Positions 1 to 11,591 of a stretch of DNA of 64,000 nt are shown in pieces. The notes beneath the pieces were generated by a model that was not told the DNA's origin, did no database searches, and was given only the letters and a program-made list of their open reading frames with translations. The stretch is taken from contig CM061065.1 in the NCBI GenBank assembly GCA_030762895.1, positions 83,771,607 through 83,835,606 on the forward strand, given 5' to 3'. Numbering within the stretch: the stretch's first letter is position 1; every line of letters begins with the position of its first letter. The translations under genes and the position numbers were made by a program. Origin of the DNA: Sophora flavescens (lineage: Eukaryota > Streptophyta > Magnoliopsida > Fabales > Fabaceae).

Positions 1-1035
1 ACAATGAAAACAGAGCAATAAAACAAGGCAATTCAAAGAGGTTATCCAATAGCTAAAAACGATTAATCTATTGTTCTCGATTTCCCAACTATCATAGGTT
101 CATGCAATTTTCAAGCCCTAAGCAGATTCTAATCCCTCCCTCCTGTAGCAACAATTTACAAGCGAAACCACTACTACAGATATATGTCCCTATTCCCGAA
201 TTAAGCAAACGGGGTTAAGCCCTTCGTGAACTAAGCGAACACGAAACATACACACGCGAATTAAGCAAACGCGATTAATTATAGGAACATGATATCATCA
301 AAAATAAATCAACACAACACAATATACTCCTGAATTAAGCAAACAGAAATATATAACATGGCATTGAAAAGGGAAAAGCATACAAAACAGGAAATATAAG
401 AACCTCAAGTGTAGTGGAAATCGATTACAATAGATTAATCCTAGAAACTTAGTTCTCCATGGAAAACAAAAACACACAGAAAAAAGTAAAAACAATGGAG
501 AAGCAAAAGGTATTCTTCCTATCTGTCCAGAACAACCTTTTATAATTAGTCAGAAAGTCAGCTCACTCGTGAGGCGAGCCCTAATTCGCAAGGCGAATAT
601 TGTGAAGAGTCAGCAACCTTTGGCATTCTCGTGAGGCGAACAACGGCTCGCGGGGCGAAGAACTGAAGAGTCTTCTTATTACGCCCGTTATGAACATCAG
701 GGGCCAACCGTGATGCTTTCTGACTTCCATTATCGCGAGGCGAAGAAGTTATTCGTGAGGCGACCCCGAGAGCTTGCATATTTCTGGAACAGTCATCCTT
801 CAGGGTCACGGGGCGATGAGCTGTTCGCGGGGCGAACCAGAGAGGATGTCATTTTCACTGTTCTGCTGGCTTTCAGGTTCGCGAGGTGAGAAAAACTCTC
901 GCGTGGCGAATCCCCTGTTTCTTTATTCTCTCAACTTCTACTTAACCTGAAAACAAAGAAATAGCTATAAGTGCATTATTTGACTCAAAACTGGCTAATT
1001 TATCATAAAACTACCTTAGAGACTCAAAACCTTGC
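1..1035 (-). mobile_element. Truncated Athila-type LTR, reverse strand
   Basis: Non-coding. The block has the same layout as the Athila-type LTRs later in the window. It holds a stretch rich in CGAATTAAGCAAACG-like words, then a TATA-like motif on the reverse strand (538-547, read as TATAAAAG), then a GC-rich palindromic island (555-915), then an AT-rich tail. In those LTRs this is the order R/U5, TATA, U3 island and U3 start on the reverse strand, so I infer a reverse LTR cut by the left edge of the window. The right boundary near 1035 is a guess: I see no clean terminus or duplication there. ORFs in this block have no recognisable protein features. Confidence 0.45.
555..915. repeat. Palindromic GC-rich island (TCGCGAGGCGA flavour)
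   Basis: About ten short units of the form TCGCGAGGCGAA / TCGTGAGGCGA / TCGCGGGGCGAA are spread over 360 bp, separated by ordinary sequence. The core CTCGCGAG is self-complementary. The same unit, in the other orientation, fills the U3 of the level-2 LTRs at 38455-38820 and 56357-56725. The island lies next to a TATA-like motif at 538-547. Confidence 0.7.
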
Positions 1036-1708
1036 TTGAGGACAATCTAATCTAATTTGGGTGAAAATAGGATATAATTTGCACAAAACCCTGGTCATAC
1101 TAGCCATAAAACTAGATGAGCCAGAGGCTTATCAATACACATCCTACACATCTCGATCACACAGTAGATTGACGGATGACATTCAAGTATTCCCTCCACC
1201 CTTCTTATTTCAATTCAATATGAAAACCCAGTACAATACTGGTTATGTCTTTCCAGTTCTTCACTTATTCTTCATTATTTCCAGTATTCCTCTCAAATTA
1301 TTCTTCTAATTTCTTTTACTTTTCGCAAGTAATTTCTATTCTTAGATATTATTTTACTTAACCTTTCTTTTCAAGACTTTTGTCTCTTGTTCGTTATAAA
1401 CTTAGTTTGATTAGGAAGTTATTTTCTACAATAGAAACTACCTTCATCTTTTAAATTTCAAAGCTACCTTTTATTATTTACGATAATTTTAAACACCATT
1501 ATCAAACTCATATACTTGTCATAGCATCAAGTCCTTGCCAGTATATTACTAGATTTGACTAACTTGTCAAATTCATACTTGGCAGACAGTTCATACATAT
1601 TCTTGACGAGATTACCGCATAACCTGTAGGTCCCACACTTGTTTGATCTTTAATTATTTGCAACGAAGGAATTTTGGTCAGAAACCAAAAAACCACTTTA
1701 ACAGTACC

Positions 1709-1890
1709 TTGGTAGCCGAGTGGCCAAGGGGATCTTGGTGCTTAATGGTCAAGGTGTTGAGCTCTGGTACCTTTTGGACAGAGTGTAAGTGTAAAGAGTA
1801 TGCAATAAAAGATTAAAGACTAAAGATGAAAGATAACATTGATGATGATTATGGACTTGGGTAGCCGAGTGGTCCAAGCGGAGGTGGTGA
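1709..1890 (+). repeat. tRNA A-box-like modules in LTR
   Basis: Two copies of GGTAGCCGAGTGG (1711 and 1861 regions) match the pol III A-box/D-arm pattern of plant tRNA-Leu/Ser. I see no B box, acceptor stem or anticodon arm, so this is not a tRNA gene. The first copy is embedded in a CCTTGG...CCAAGG inverted repeat. Four or five related copies occur in the level-1 LTR (37780-38060, reverse). Confidence 0.55.
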
Positions 1891-1964
1891 TTGTTGGTTG
1901 TGCGCTGTGTTGCTTATTCATGCATTGGAGTAGTGTTGCATCACATAACATACCTTGTTCGGAA

Positions 1965-1966
<2 letters not shown>

Positions 1967-2026
<60 letters not shown>
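1967..2026. repeat. (AT)n microsatellite, about 30 units
   Basis: An uninterrupted AT dinucleotide run of 60 bp inside the LTR. Such runs are length-polymorphic and can collapse or expand in assemblies. Confidence 0.98.
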
Positions 2027-2029
<3 letters not shown>

Positions 2030-2508
2030 ATTGATGTGATGAGATGGTTGTGTTGATATGTTATGTTTATATGATGCATGTTCATCTTGCTAACTACTTC
2101 TATGCTGTTATGTTGATATATATGTTTCTTACTCCCCGTCTTTTGTTGTTGCCTTGCATGTACCCCTTTTTGTGTTATGCAGAGGACGGTGAGCAGCGTG
2201 TTGAGGAGTGACTCCGAGGAGCCGCTTCTTGAAGTTTAGTTTATGTTTAGCTTAGTTGTTATCTGAGTTGTTTTATCGGATCGGTTATACCGGCTCTGTA
2301 ATGTGACATCGGGGTTGGGTTATATGTTTTGTTTATGTTATGTTATCCTTTAAACATGTTTTGGTTTTTCCGCGTGTTTGTTGAACTTGTTCATGTGGGA
2401 CCTTTCTACCCATGAACCTTTTTATAAAGGACGTATGTTATTTTATTTTATTTTATATCTATTATATGTCTTTTATTGCTTATATAACATGCGGGGTAGT
2501 TGAGTGTC

Positions 2509-2946
2509 ACACGTCTGAGTCCAATTAAAAAGTAGAAGGTCTTTGAACCTTTCTTGTAAACATAACTTGAGTTTGATGGACATTCTAACCAGACTTTAAA
2601 CTTATTAAAAATTGGATTGAAAATAAACAACAACCATATACTTCTCAACCTAATTTAATAATTTTATTAACATCAAAACTTGAGGGGTCAGAAATCATCG
2701 GCGCTATGATTCCAAAAAATATCACATGATAAAATATACTTGAGTTAAATATATTTTTAGTCCATAGAATTATAAGGTCTTTCTTTTATTCCCTATAAAA
2801 TTTTTGGGCATTTATAGTCCCGACAAAATGTTCGGTTAAGTTTTTGGTCCCTACTCTTAAATGATGACATTTCATTTGTCACATGGAGCATTTTAATGTC
2901 TTTGCAGTTGAGTCAATTTTTGTATAATAATAATTATTATGTATAA
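2509..2946. other. Unassigned AT-rich spacer
   Basis: No gene. The stretch 2740-2860 contains 'ttttagtccatagaa' and 'ttttggtccctactc' words that resemble the ends of a MITE-like repeat I associate with legumes, but I see no paired terminal repeats or duplication. The rest is featureless. Confidence 0.4.
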
Positions 2947-2951
2947 CTAAT

Positions 2952-4283
2952 TGTTGAGGATTTGGCAAGTGTACCAAATCGTACAAGTAATAAAGTGAGA
3001 GTAGTGTATCGTTCCCAACGAGGATTGCATTTCAAGTATCAATTTAGCCTAGGCAATAGCTATTTGAACCTATGAATGTCATGTTTGTAGAAGAGTTTTT
3101 TTATGGATTTTTGATTACAAGTTGTCACAAGAATGAATGCAATGCAATTAAAGAATGTATTCAATATAGGTAAAAGCGGTTAGGCATTGGAATCCTCTAA
3201 TTCTTCACTTAATGTAAATTCATTCAGTCCTAATTCCAATTCATTCCACTCAATTGTCATTCAAATCATTAACCTAGATTTATCCCTAATTCCTTAGGTG
3301 ATAATCCTTTTGTACAAATCAAGAAGCCTAATTCCTTAGGTCACTCAAGCATTTGCACAAACATTAAGCATGTGATTCATAAGAATGCATTGAAACATAG
3401 TTCTATTCCTAGAATCAACATTCCAATGGTAATCTACTTCATTTCCAATCCAATAACCAATTTTCCAATTGTGAGATTGAATCTAACATCAATCTAGAGT
3501 TGATCAATCAATAGAAGCATTAAGCATAGAAGCAAATCACTCTAATTGAATGAAACAGAATTGAATTCAGAATCAAAATCAATTACATCAAGAATCAAAT
3601 CAGAATCATCCTAACCTAACCTAAAATATCTAACAGCTCATAGTAAAAAGGGAAGAGAAGAAGAAACTTGAGTGGATGTGAGTGGAGGAAGCCATGGAAG
3701 CTCCAAATCTTGTTCCCAAGCTTGGATCTCCAAGGAGGCAGAGAGAAGTGATGAACCTCGAGTGTGAGAAGTGAAAAATGAGCCGAGAGATCCTGATTGA
3801 ACTGCAGAAACACGAATTTATACTGGTATCAGACGCCCGTCGCCCGGCGGCGCCCCAGCCAGCGGCGGCGCTAGCTTCTGAACGAGAAAAGCTGCTCTGT
3901 CTCTGCTGGCGCTGGGCGCAGATTGTGGAGCTGGGCGCCCCATCCTGCGCGCCGCGCGCCCTTCCTGTGTGGCTCACGGCGCTGAAGCGCCTAACACCAG
4001 CGCTGGGGCGCTGGTGTGTCCCCGCATCTGCGCTTTTCTTCCGTTTCTGTCCGTCTTTGGCGCCAGGTTTCTGAGCTGAGCGCTAGGCCTTCAGTCCTAC
4101 ATATTTTCAACATATTTTGAGTATAATTTTCACTTAAAAACATCAAAACTCCAATCCAATGAATCCAAACTTTATTCATATCAAAGTATGTATTTTCCTA
4201 TCACTTTTCCTATGATTTCTAAGATTATGTACGAATTCTTTCCTAATTACACTTCCAAACTAACATATTTTACACATTCATCA
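2952..4283 (-). mobile_element. Solo LTR (Athila-type), 1332 bp
   Basis: The block begins TGTTGAGG and ends TTCATCA, with perfect 5 bp duplications CTAAT on both sides (2947-2951 and 4284-4288). There is no internal region, so it is a solo LTR left by LTR-LTR recombination. Reverse orientation is inferred from the order of parts. The LTR 3' end (GCAAGTGTACC..., 'AAGTAATAAA', 'TCGTTCCCA') is on the left, as in the other reverse LTRs of the window. A reverse TATA (TATAAA, 3817-3822) precedes a GC-rich island on the U3 side (3837-4090). ORFs over the island are composition artefacts. Confidence 0.85.
3837..4090. repeat. Palindromic GC-rich island (GGCGC/AGCGCT flavour)
   Basis: A strongly GC-rich 250 bp patch in an AT-rich LTR, with repeated GGCGCC-, AGCGCT- and GCGCGC-type self-complementary words such as CAGCGCTGGGGCGCTGG. 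It lies immediately upstream of the LTR's TATA on the reverse strand, the same position as the islands in the other Athila-type LTRs, but with a different core word. Confidence 0.7.
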
Positions 4284-4288
4284 CTAAT

Positions 4289-4897
4289 CAATCCAAGTTT
4301 GTTTTTAACTCCACAAAATGAAATGAATTCCTAAGCAATCAATATATGTTTGTTCAAAACAAGACACGAAAGCATAACTAAATCAATTAAAGGTTACTCC
4401 AGACCCGAGGAACCCGGGTTCGAATCCTTGTGGAGTCATACCTATTGGGAGGTTGAAAACCAGGGGATAAAACCTTGCTCAATCAGTTGAATCATAGATT
4501 AATCCCATAGCGGAACTCACTCAACCCAAAGGGCTATAATTAGGGTAGGGTTTGAACAAAAAAAATTATTTAATTCTATGAAATCCCTAACCCTCAATGT
4601 TTCATTTCCCCTTGGCTGCCCTACTTTTCGTGACTTGTCCCCTTCCTCCCCCATCAGATTCTGTCTTCCTATTCATTCTCTAGTCGTGCAAGCTGATTTA
4701 ATTTGAAAAACTAAATTAATTTGTGTTGATTTAATTTGTTCTTTAATTTATTTGGATGGAGGGGATGATGAATTCTTCAGCATACTTCGCTTGGATTTAA
4801 GATAGTATCATACCATTATTCTATTTAGTTTTTAGAATCATACTTATCTTCTATTTGTGCCTCTTTCAGTCTTTCATTATGCAAAACTACTGTATAA
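4289..4897. other. Unassigned spacer with a tRNA B-box-like word
   Basis: No gene. GGTTCGAATCC at 4417-4427 matches the pol III B box exactly and is flanked by CCCGG, recalling a tRNA T-arm. No A box is visible upstream and no poly-A tail ends the unit, so a degraded SINE is only possible. The right end (4898-4912) is the 5' target-site copy of the LINE insertion. Confidence 0.3.
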
Positions 4898-4912
4898 AGA
4901 GCAACAAAGGCT

Positions 4913-5782
4913 CTTAAAGTACTAACTAAAATTCAGAGGGATTTCTTGTGGGGTGGAAGTGAGGAGAGAAGGAAAATACCATGGGTAAAGTGGGGGTCAG
5001 TGTGTAAGCCAAAAAATGAAGGGGTTGGGAATAAAAAATATTGAGTGGTTTAACTTGTCCCTGTTAGCAAAATTGAGGTGGAGAATTTTGAGGGAGGAAG
5101 ATGGTGGAGGGTTATGGGCTCAGATTTTGTGGTCGAGATATGAAAAACAAGGGGTGGGTTTATTGTCTTGTGTCAATGGGAATAAGAACTATAGAGAGTC
5201 TTCTTGGTGGAATTATATACGCCTCTTGGGTAGATACCAAACCTCTTGTGATTGGGTTGGGGAGTGTGTGAAGAGAAGGTTGGGTAGGGGGGGATAAAAT
5301 TCTGTTTTGGGAGGATACATGGGTTGGGGTGACAAGTCTCAAATATCCGTTTCCAAGACTTTGGAACATCTCTGATCAGAAAAACACAACAGTTGAAAAA
5401 ATGAGGTTTAGGGATGACAAATGGTGGTCTTAGGGACTGAGATGGAGGGGGGATTTCCTGATTTGGGAAAGGGAGTTAGCGGATGAACTTGAAAATATCC
5501 TTAAGCCACTTTCTCCGGATACTGATGTGGGTGATTATTGGGTGTGGAAAGAGGATTCTACAGGTTCTTTCTCCGTTAAAACACTTGACAATTGGCTGAG
5601 GGTTAAATTCTCATAAACTTAGGTTATTGATGCCAGAAGTCAGGAGATTTTCAATATTCTGTTGAAGTGCAAGGTTCCTAACAAAGTTCTTGCCTTCACA
5701 TGGCAGGCTCTGTTAGGAAGAATCCTACAAAATCCAACCTCTTTAGAAGGAGAGTGCTAACAACACATCAGGATCTGCTATG
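4913..5782 (+). pseudogene. LINE ORF2 C-terminal region, part 1
   Basis: The C-terminal part of a plant L1-type LINE ORF2, downstream of the reverse transcriptase. Reading through stops and frameshifts gives the typical sequence around 'RDFLWGG', 'IPWVKW', 'GLGIKNIEWFNLSLLAKLRW', 'SWWNYI' and 'DYWVWKEDSTGSFSV', leading into the zf-RVT domain. There is a frameshift near 5020 and stops near 5430, 5615 and 5760. The element is 5'-truncated at 4913, directly after an imperfect 15 bp target duplication (4898-4912, matching 14271-14285 at 13 of 15 positions). The frame is cut at 5782 by the 7.6 kb insertion and resumes at 13422. Dead. Confidence 0.85.
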
Positions 5783-8700
5783 CATTTTGTAACATCCGGT
5801 TCTTCATTGTTTACTGTTTTTATATCAGTAAAATAAACATAAATGTTTATATTTATATTTATATTTTTAAACTTAGAAAATGATTTTGGATAAACCAAGA
5901 TCATATTCATACTCTACTTTACCGTAGAGAGTTACAATTAAATTTTGGGTCGAAAATTCAGACGAAACCCGGTCTGCGATTTAATGACAATAAGAATTTT
6001 ACTACTCAAATGACCTAATTTTGACTCATGAACGAAAAACTTAAGGTTTTTATGAATTTTCCAACTTCTCTGGCTATTTAAAAATTTTTCACTTAAAAAG
6101 TGAAATAATATATATTATACGGGTGTTATACGAAATCAGGCGAACGACGGAGCTGAAAGCGGGATTTGCAAGAGCCACTAACGGATAAAAGCCTTGTCAA
6201 TCATGATGAATCACAAGGGGTGAGTCATATGGATGACTCCCCTTAGTCATGATTGCTTTTAGGAGGATTTTACCATTTTGTCCTTGATGTTGGTTTTAAC
6301 TACAAGTTTGCCATTGTTCAAGATTACCATTTTGCCCCTCAAAATTGGTGCTTGGGACCCAAACACCCCTCATTCCCCACATCCCAAGAACCTCCAAGAG
6401 CCGATCCTCACTTCTATAAAAGGCAAGGGTCATCTTCTTCCTTAAGCTTTGATCATTTTGCCATTAAAAAGCTTAAGTTTCCATAGCTTGATTTGTGAAG
6501 GAAGTGTGTGATTTCTTGCCCATTTCTTGATTCCAAGAGGTATACCATGCTCTTGTCCCTTGATTAGCATCACGTTCTTCAATTAATTTTGTATTTTGAA
6601 GCTTTTATCAATATGATGCATATTAGGGTTTCTAACTTCAAAAATTCATAGAAAATCATAGGAAAATCCAATGAGCATGAGACCAATTTCTATGATCCTA
6701 TTATCATCTCTATATTCTAGATCTATGAGCTTGCATCAAACAAAAATTTCTAGCCATTTGAACCCAAAGAGACCGAATCCTAACTTTTTGTGGGGGGAGG
6801 ATTTTGTTCATTTTTCTTAACTAGTCTTGCACGATTCGATCTTATAGTTATATATGTATTGAATCTATGTTGATTGGATCAAATGAAAGTCTCTAAGACA
6901 TTTTATTGGTCATGGCCGAAATTCATTTGGTGAAGAATTGGAATACTTGATTTCCATCTTTGTACTAAGATCCTTGATTTAGGGTTTTAAGTGATTAAGA
7001 ATCACTAATCCAAAGGTTTATGAATTTTATCATTTTTTGGTCCTAAAAATATCCCTAGGCCGAAACCAACATGTAGGCAATTAGGTGTTTTTAAGTTGTT
7101 TGTTTGTTGATTTGTTGTTATGTTTGATGAAGGATAAGCTAGGTTATCGGGTACACGCATTACCGACGCTTGGAGTTATAGCAAATCGTATATCAGAGAA
7201 ATATCAGGTAAGGGGATTACCCGAGGGGTTTTTCTGGTAGCCATGTGTAATTGTTTGTGGTTTGTATTAATTACTGGGTGTATGTAATTCTTACGTAGTT
7301 AGCATTCTTTGCATAGTAATTAATTGCTGTTAATTATTTAATTATCTGCATTTAATTATTTTTATATCTTGTGACATGTCTTTAATTGCTAATTGCTATA
7401 TTATTGACAAGAGTTTATTGTTGATATGTGGATTGGAAAGCCTGACAGTGGTCAGAGCATAATTAAATACGAGATTAAAAGCATTTAAAATCTTTTTTAT
7501 GAAATAAGGAGTTTAATTTAGTGGAAGTAGTAATATAATATTACTTAATTAATTATTTGGTGAAAATGGGAAATAGTGAAAAATAATATTATTTTAATGA
7601 TTTAACGGTGAAAGAGCGTTTTAAGAGTCATAGTGAGGATGTAACCGTGAAAATATTTTAGCACTGCTAATTTTTACTAGAAAAATCTTGTTTTGGACTT
7701 AAAACGTTTTTAAAACGTCAAACGACGGACAATTCCGTCAACATTTACAAAAGTATTCTTAAAAAGGGTAATATTGAGTAACACCGAGAATTTGTCTCAA
7801 ACGATGTTTCCAAGTTCAAAGTATTGATTTTTGAACGAAAATGAGTTTAAGGGATTTTGACGATTTTACAAAACGAATTTCCAACGTAAAAGGATTTTCG
7901 GTAAACAATGGTGTTATTTCCGTCAACTTGGATAAGTTGAGGAAACTTTGGTTTTGTTTTGTGTTTCACAGAACAAAAATAGTTTAAATTTGAAAACGAA
8001 ACTAGCTACCGAGACGTCGGGTCTAGTGTTCTATGATATGGGCCCAGGGTCTGAAATGTGAAGTTATGGACTAGATGTCCTATAAAACGAGTATTGGTTT
8101 TGTGCACTAAAATCTTCGTATCTAAGACTGGTGCATCGGTCTAGATTTTGTGATGTGTACACTTTTGACTTGGAGTCAGTTATTTTTGGAATGAGGTATT
8201 AAACTTGAAAGTTTAAAATGGTGATTTGATCGTGAGACTTTTAGCTCCGACATGGAAAGATTGAACACAAAGAAAACTATGAGAACAAAACGTTTTACAT
8301 GCATTTTTGGGGCAGACGTGCCTTTGAATAGGTCTTGAATGCTTGACGGCAATTATTCATGACGTTTGCATCATTGTGCCTTGATGGATATATGACCACG
8401 AAACTATATACTATGAATAGTACTCACTATGCCTCGTTTTGGACAGCGATATGGTTAATTTCAACTCTGCCTTATCTGGCAACGATTCTGTCTTATTGGC
8501 ATTGATTCTGCCTTATTCGGCAATGAGAGCATGGTCAGCTCATTTATTTGTTGGTTGGAGCTCCGGAGATTAGGTATCGAAGTTAGTTGATGAATATTGA
8601 AGTTCCATGGTTTTTAAAACGGCTACGACTGTCGGGTATGAAACCCTTTGATAAATATATTGTTTATCTTTGAATATTCATATTAAATGATATTTGATAT

Positions 8701-9628
8701 TCGTACATGCGGTTATCGTTTTAAAATCCATATATTGGTTCTCTCCCTTGCATGTTTTACTGTTGGTCTCTCATAGGTATGGGTATATTACTATTTGATT
8801 ATAGATGGATCCGGCGCTGCCACTGGCGCACACGGGTGAGATACCCCGCTGTGCCTCTTTGTGTCATTAAATTAAAACCTCATTATTTAATTACTTAATC
8901 GCATGCTTAACGTGAAAATAAGTAAAAATTAAATTTAACTTATAAAGTATACAACTTCATATAGAATGGCATATCACAATATAAGTATATTATGCATATT
9001 ACAAAACACTGTTGAGGATATCCTATCAGTAGGATCCCTCACAGGCATATATTTAGACAAAAAGTTATACAGTGGAAAGCATAATAAAAATACTCCTCAC
9101 GAGACGCACTGGCCATAACTAACTAGACCCTAATCACCATGGGTCACAGCTCGTCCTCTAGCTTCCGATTCGTAAGGAGTTCCATCCAACTCCTCCTGGT
9201 TATGCTCATCCACAGGGTCTTCTCGTACGATTCCACAAGGAGATAAAATACAACACACAGAAATATACAGGGGATAAGAAACAGTTCTATCATCAAAAAG
9301 TGTAAAAAAGTTATAGTAAATTATATAGTAATTGTCACAGACAATCAACACATATAACTAAGGAATCATCCTCAGGTTAATATATATCGTCCTCTACCCT
9401 TACTCTCAGGAAATCTAACACTTTATTTTAACGTAACCTCTCTAATCCTATCACCATATCTTTACGTTATCGTGGCCATTACCACTCCTATCACCATCCC
9501 TCATTTGCATCGGGGCATACCCTCATTCCCGATAGGATGGTCCACCTATAGTGCACACCTCCATTCCCGTTAAGATGTTCCACCCCCATTCCCTAAGGTG
9601 GAAGTGGTCTCGCGAGAACTCTTGATTT

Positions 9629-9893
9629 TACATGTATTATATTACTAATACACGGTGTATTAAATTACCAATACACAGAAGTGTTGTACGTGTATTATAT
9701 TACCAATACACGGTGTATTATATTACCAATACACAGAAGTGTTTTACGTGTATCATATTACCAATACACGGTGTATTATATTACCAATACACAGATGTCC
9801 TTGTATATTGTATTACCAATACACTTTTGTCTTTGTGTATTATATTACCAATACACTTTTGTCCTTGTGTATTATATTACCAATACACGGTTG
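9629..9893. repeat. Minisatellite with palindromic unit
   Basis: About nine to ten units based on GTATTATATTACCAATACAC, spaced about 25-30 bp apart and arranged in alternating longer periods with 'GGTGTATT' and 'AGAAGTGTTxTACGT' spacers. Each unit has GTGTATT...AATACAC arms and can fold into a hairpin. All three frames read through it as 'YYITNT'/'LPIH'-type repeats, so the ORFs here are repeat artefacts. Confidence 0.9.
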
Positions 9894-10558
9894 TGAACAA
9901 CAACACCTATACTTGAATCTCACCAAGCCGTTTTAACAACATCCTAGCGCCTTAACCTTCCATTAGAACTTGACACATATTCTATGCCATAACACCTCTT
10001 TAACATACATCATCTAGGTTAGGCACTTCTAAATCATTATTATCCTCACGCCAAAAACAATCATCTCTTAGACAACATATATATCTTTACTTAAAAACCA
10101 CTAAGCATAATAATACAAACTAGGCAGATCATGCATAACACAATATCAATCAAAATATTCCCATATCACCAACATAGCACAAAATAAATTCAAAAAAAGG
10201 TAATAAATCAAATCAAATATCAACAATATAAAATCAACCTAATATCGATAAACCTACAATACCCGAATCATCATTGGTTTTTCAGAAAAGGTTTCCAATG
10301 TGATTTTGGTCTTGTCGATTACTCGACTACTAGTAGGGTTTAGGTCACCCTACACAATTATTATATAATCTACTACTTATCCATTCTGATGATAGGTTGG
10401 TACTTTCCCCCACCCGGGTTATCACCGAACTCCCGAACTCGAAGCTCCTCGTTGTCACACCATAAAGTACTAACTCCACCTTCAACCAATCAACATGATA
10501 ACCAATAAATCAAACTAACTCATCTATGGTCTCTTTAGGCTAGGTTTAGCCATTTAAT

Positions 10559-11591
10559 TCAAATTAGAGTTAGGATTATTTTGTCAACATAAGTCTTTGG
10601 ATACTTATCACTTAGAGTAAAAATTATCCAACCACTTAGGGTAGGTTTCGGCCTTGTATTACAACATAGGCTAGAAATCTTTAAACTTTCTAATCTCTTA
10701 GACTTAGCATCCAAATGTATTACGGAGCTTAAGTCCATGATCATATTGGAAAATGAAACAAAACATCCTAGGTCCACAACCATCATAGGTTCGACCATCA
10801 GAGGATAAATAGGCTAGAAATCTTTAAACCTTCCAATCTCTTCGACTTAGCATCCAAATGTATTAAGGAGCTCAAGTCCATGATCATTTTGGAAAATGAA
10901 AAACAAAGTATCTTAGGTCCATAACCTTCTAGGTTTGGCCTTCATAGGATTTATAGGCTAGAAATCTCTAAACTCTCCAATCTCTTAGACTTAGCATCCA
11001 AATATCTTATGGAGCTCAAGTCCATGATCATTTTGAAAAACAATGGAAACTTAAACATTCCAATCTCTTAGACTTAGCATATAAATATCTTATGGAGCTC
11101 AAGTCCATGATCATTTTGGAAAATAAGAAAGAACACATCCTAGGTTCAATAACATATAATAAACAAGTTTGAAATCCTTAAACTTTCCAATCTCATAGAC
11201 TTAGCATCCTTCTGTATTAAGGAGCCTTAGTCCATGATCATTTTGGAAAATAAAACTCAAACATCCTTGCTCTATAACATTTAAGTTTCGGCCTACATAG
11301 GATAATGAGGAAAAAAATATATTCTTTGTTTGATAACAACTCTTAGGTTTAGAATCACAAGGTATTAAGAGTTCTAAATCCATGATCATACTTGGAAAGT
11401 TGAAACATAGTATCCTAGGCTTACTTATACATATTTTCAGCCATCATAGGAAAACAAGCTATCAAACCTTCCAAGATTTATAGATTTAAGATCGAGGAAT
11501 AGTTAGAAACTTAAACACACGATCATATTCCAAAAGTTGAAGCAAAAACCTCCTAGGCCACATATGCATAGCTTCGGCCTTCATAGAAAGA
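10559..11591. repeat. ~140 bp tandem repeat array, about 7 units
   Basis: Units of roughly 95-150 bp each contain 'AATCTCTTAGACTTAGCATC', 'GAGCTCAAGTCCATGATCAT' and 'TCCTAGG' in fixed order. Units start near 10670, 10811, 10952, 11046, 11170, 11303 and 11452, and divergence grows towards the right (U3) side. The array lies downstream of element B's TATA in sense orientation, i.e. in its transcribed leader. Short ORFs over it are incidental. Confidence 0.85.

Larger units (their letters stand above)
1036..2508 (+). mobile_element. 3' part of a TGTAACA-type gypsy LTR
   Basis: The block ends in TGTCACA at 2508, the terminus shared with the level-1 LTR (reverse at 36951) and the 7.6 kb insertion (13421). 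It also shares internal landmarks with the level-1 LTR in the same order. These are tRNA-A-box-like words (1709-1890), a TTACTCCCCG word, and a GCAGAGGACGG exon-like block at 2180-2240 (reverse at about 37200-37270). The 5' start is not visible and probably merges with the truncated LTR to the left. The family is large-LTR Ty3/gypsy by the TG...CA ends and length; no coding domain is present to name the lineage. Confidence 0.5.

Noticed and set aside
558..809. 83-codon reverse ORF
   Set aside because: It coincides with a palindromic GC-rich island, where stop codons are rare by composition.
1711..1800. tRNA-Leu or tRNA-Ser gene
   Set aside because: Only the D-arm/A-box word matches; there is no B box, anticodon stem or acceptor pairing.
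3616..4074. Three overlapping ORFs in the solo LTR
   Set aside because: GC-rich island composition; frames on both strands are open and none has a known motif.
4391..4440. tRNA gene or intact SINE
   Set aside because: A perfect B box but no A box at the right distance and no tail.
9632..9936. Three overlapping ORFs of 65-94 codons
   Set aside because: They are three frames of the same hairpin minisatellite; the protein repeats simply mirror the DNA unit.
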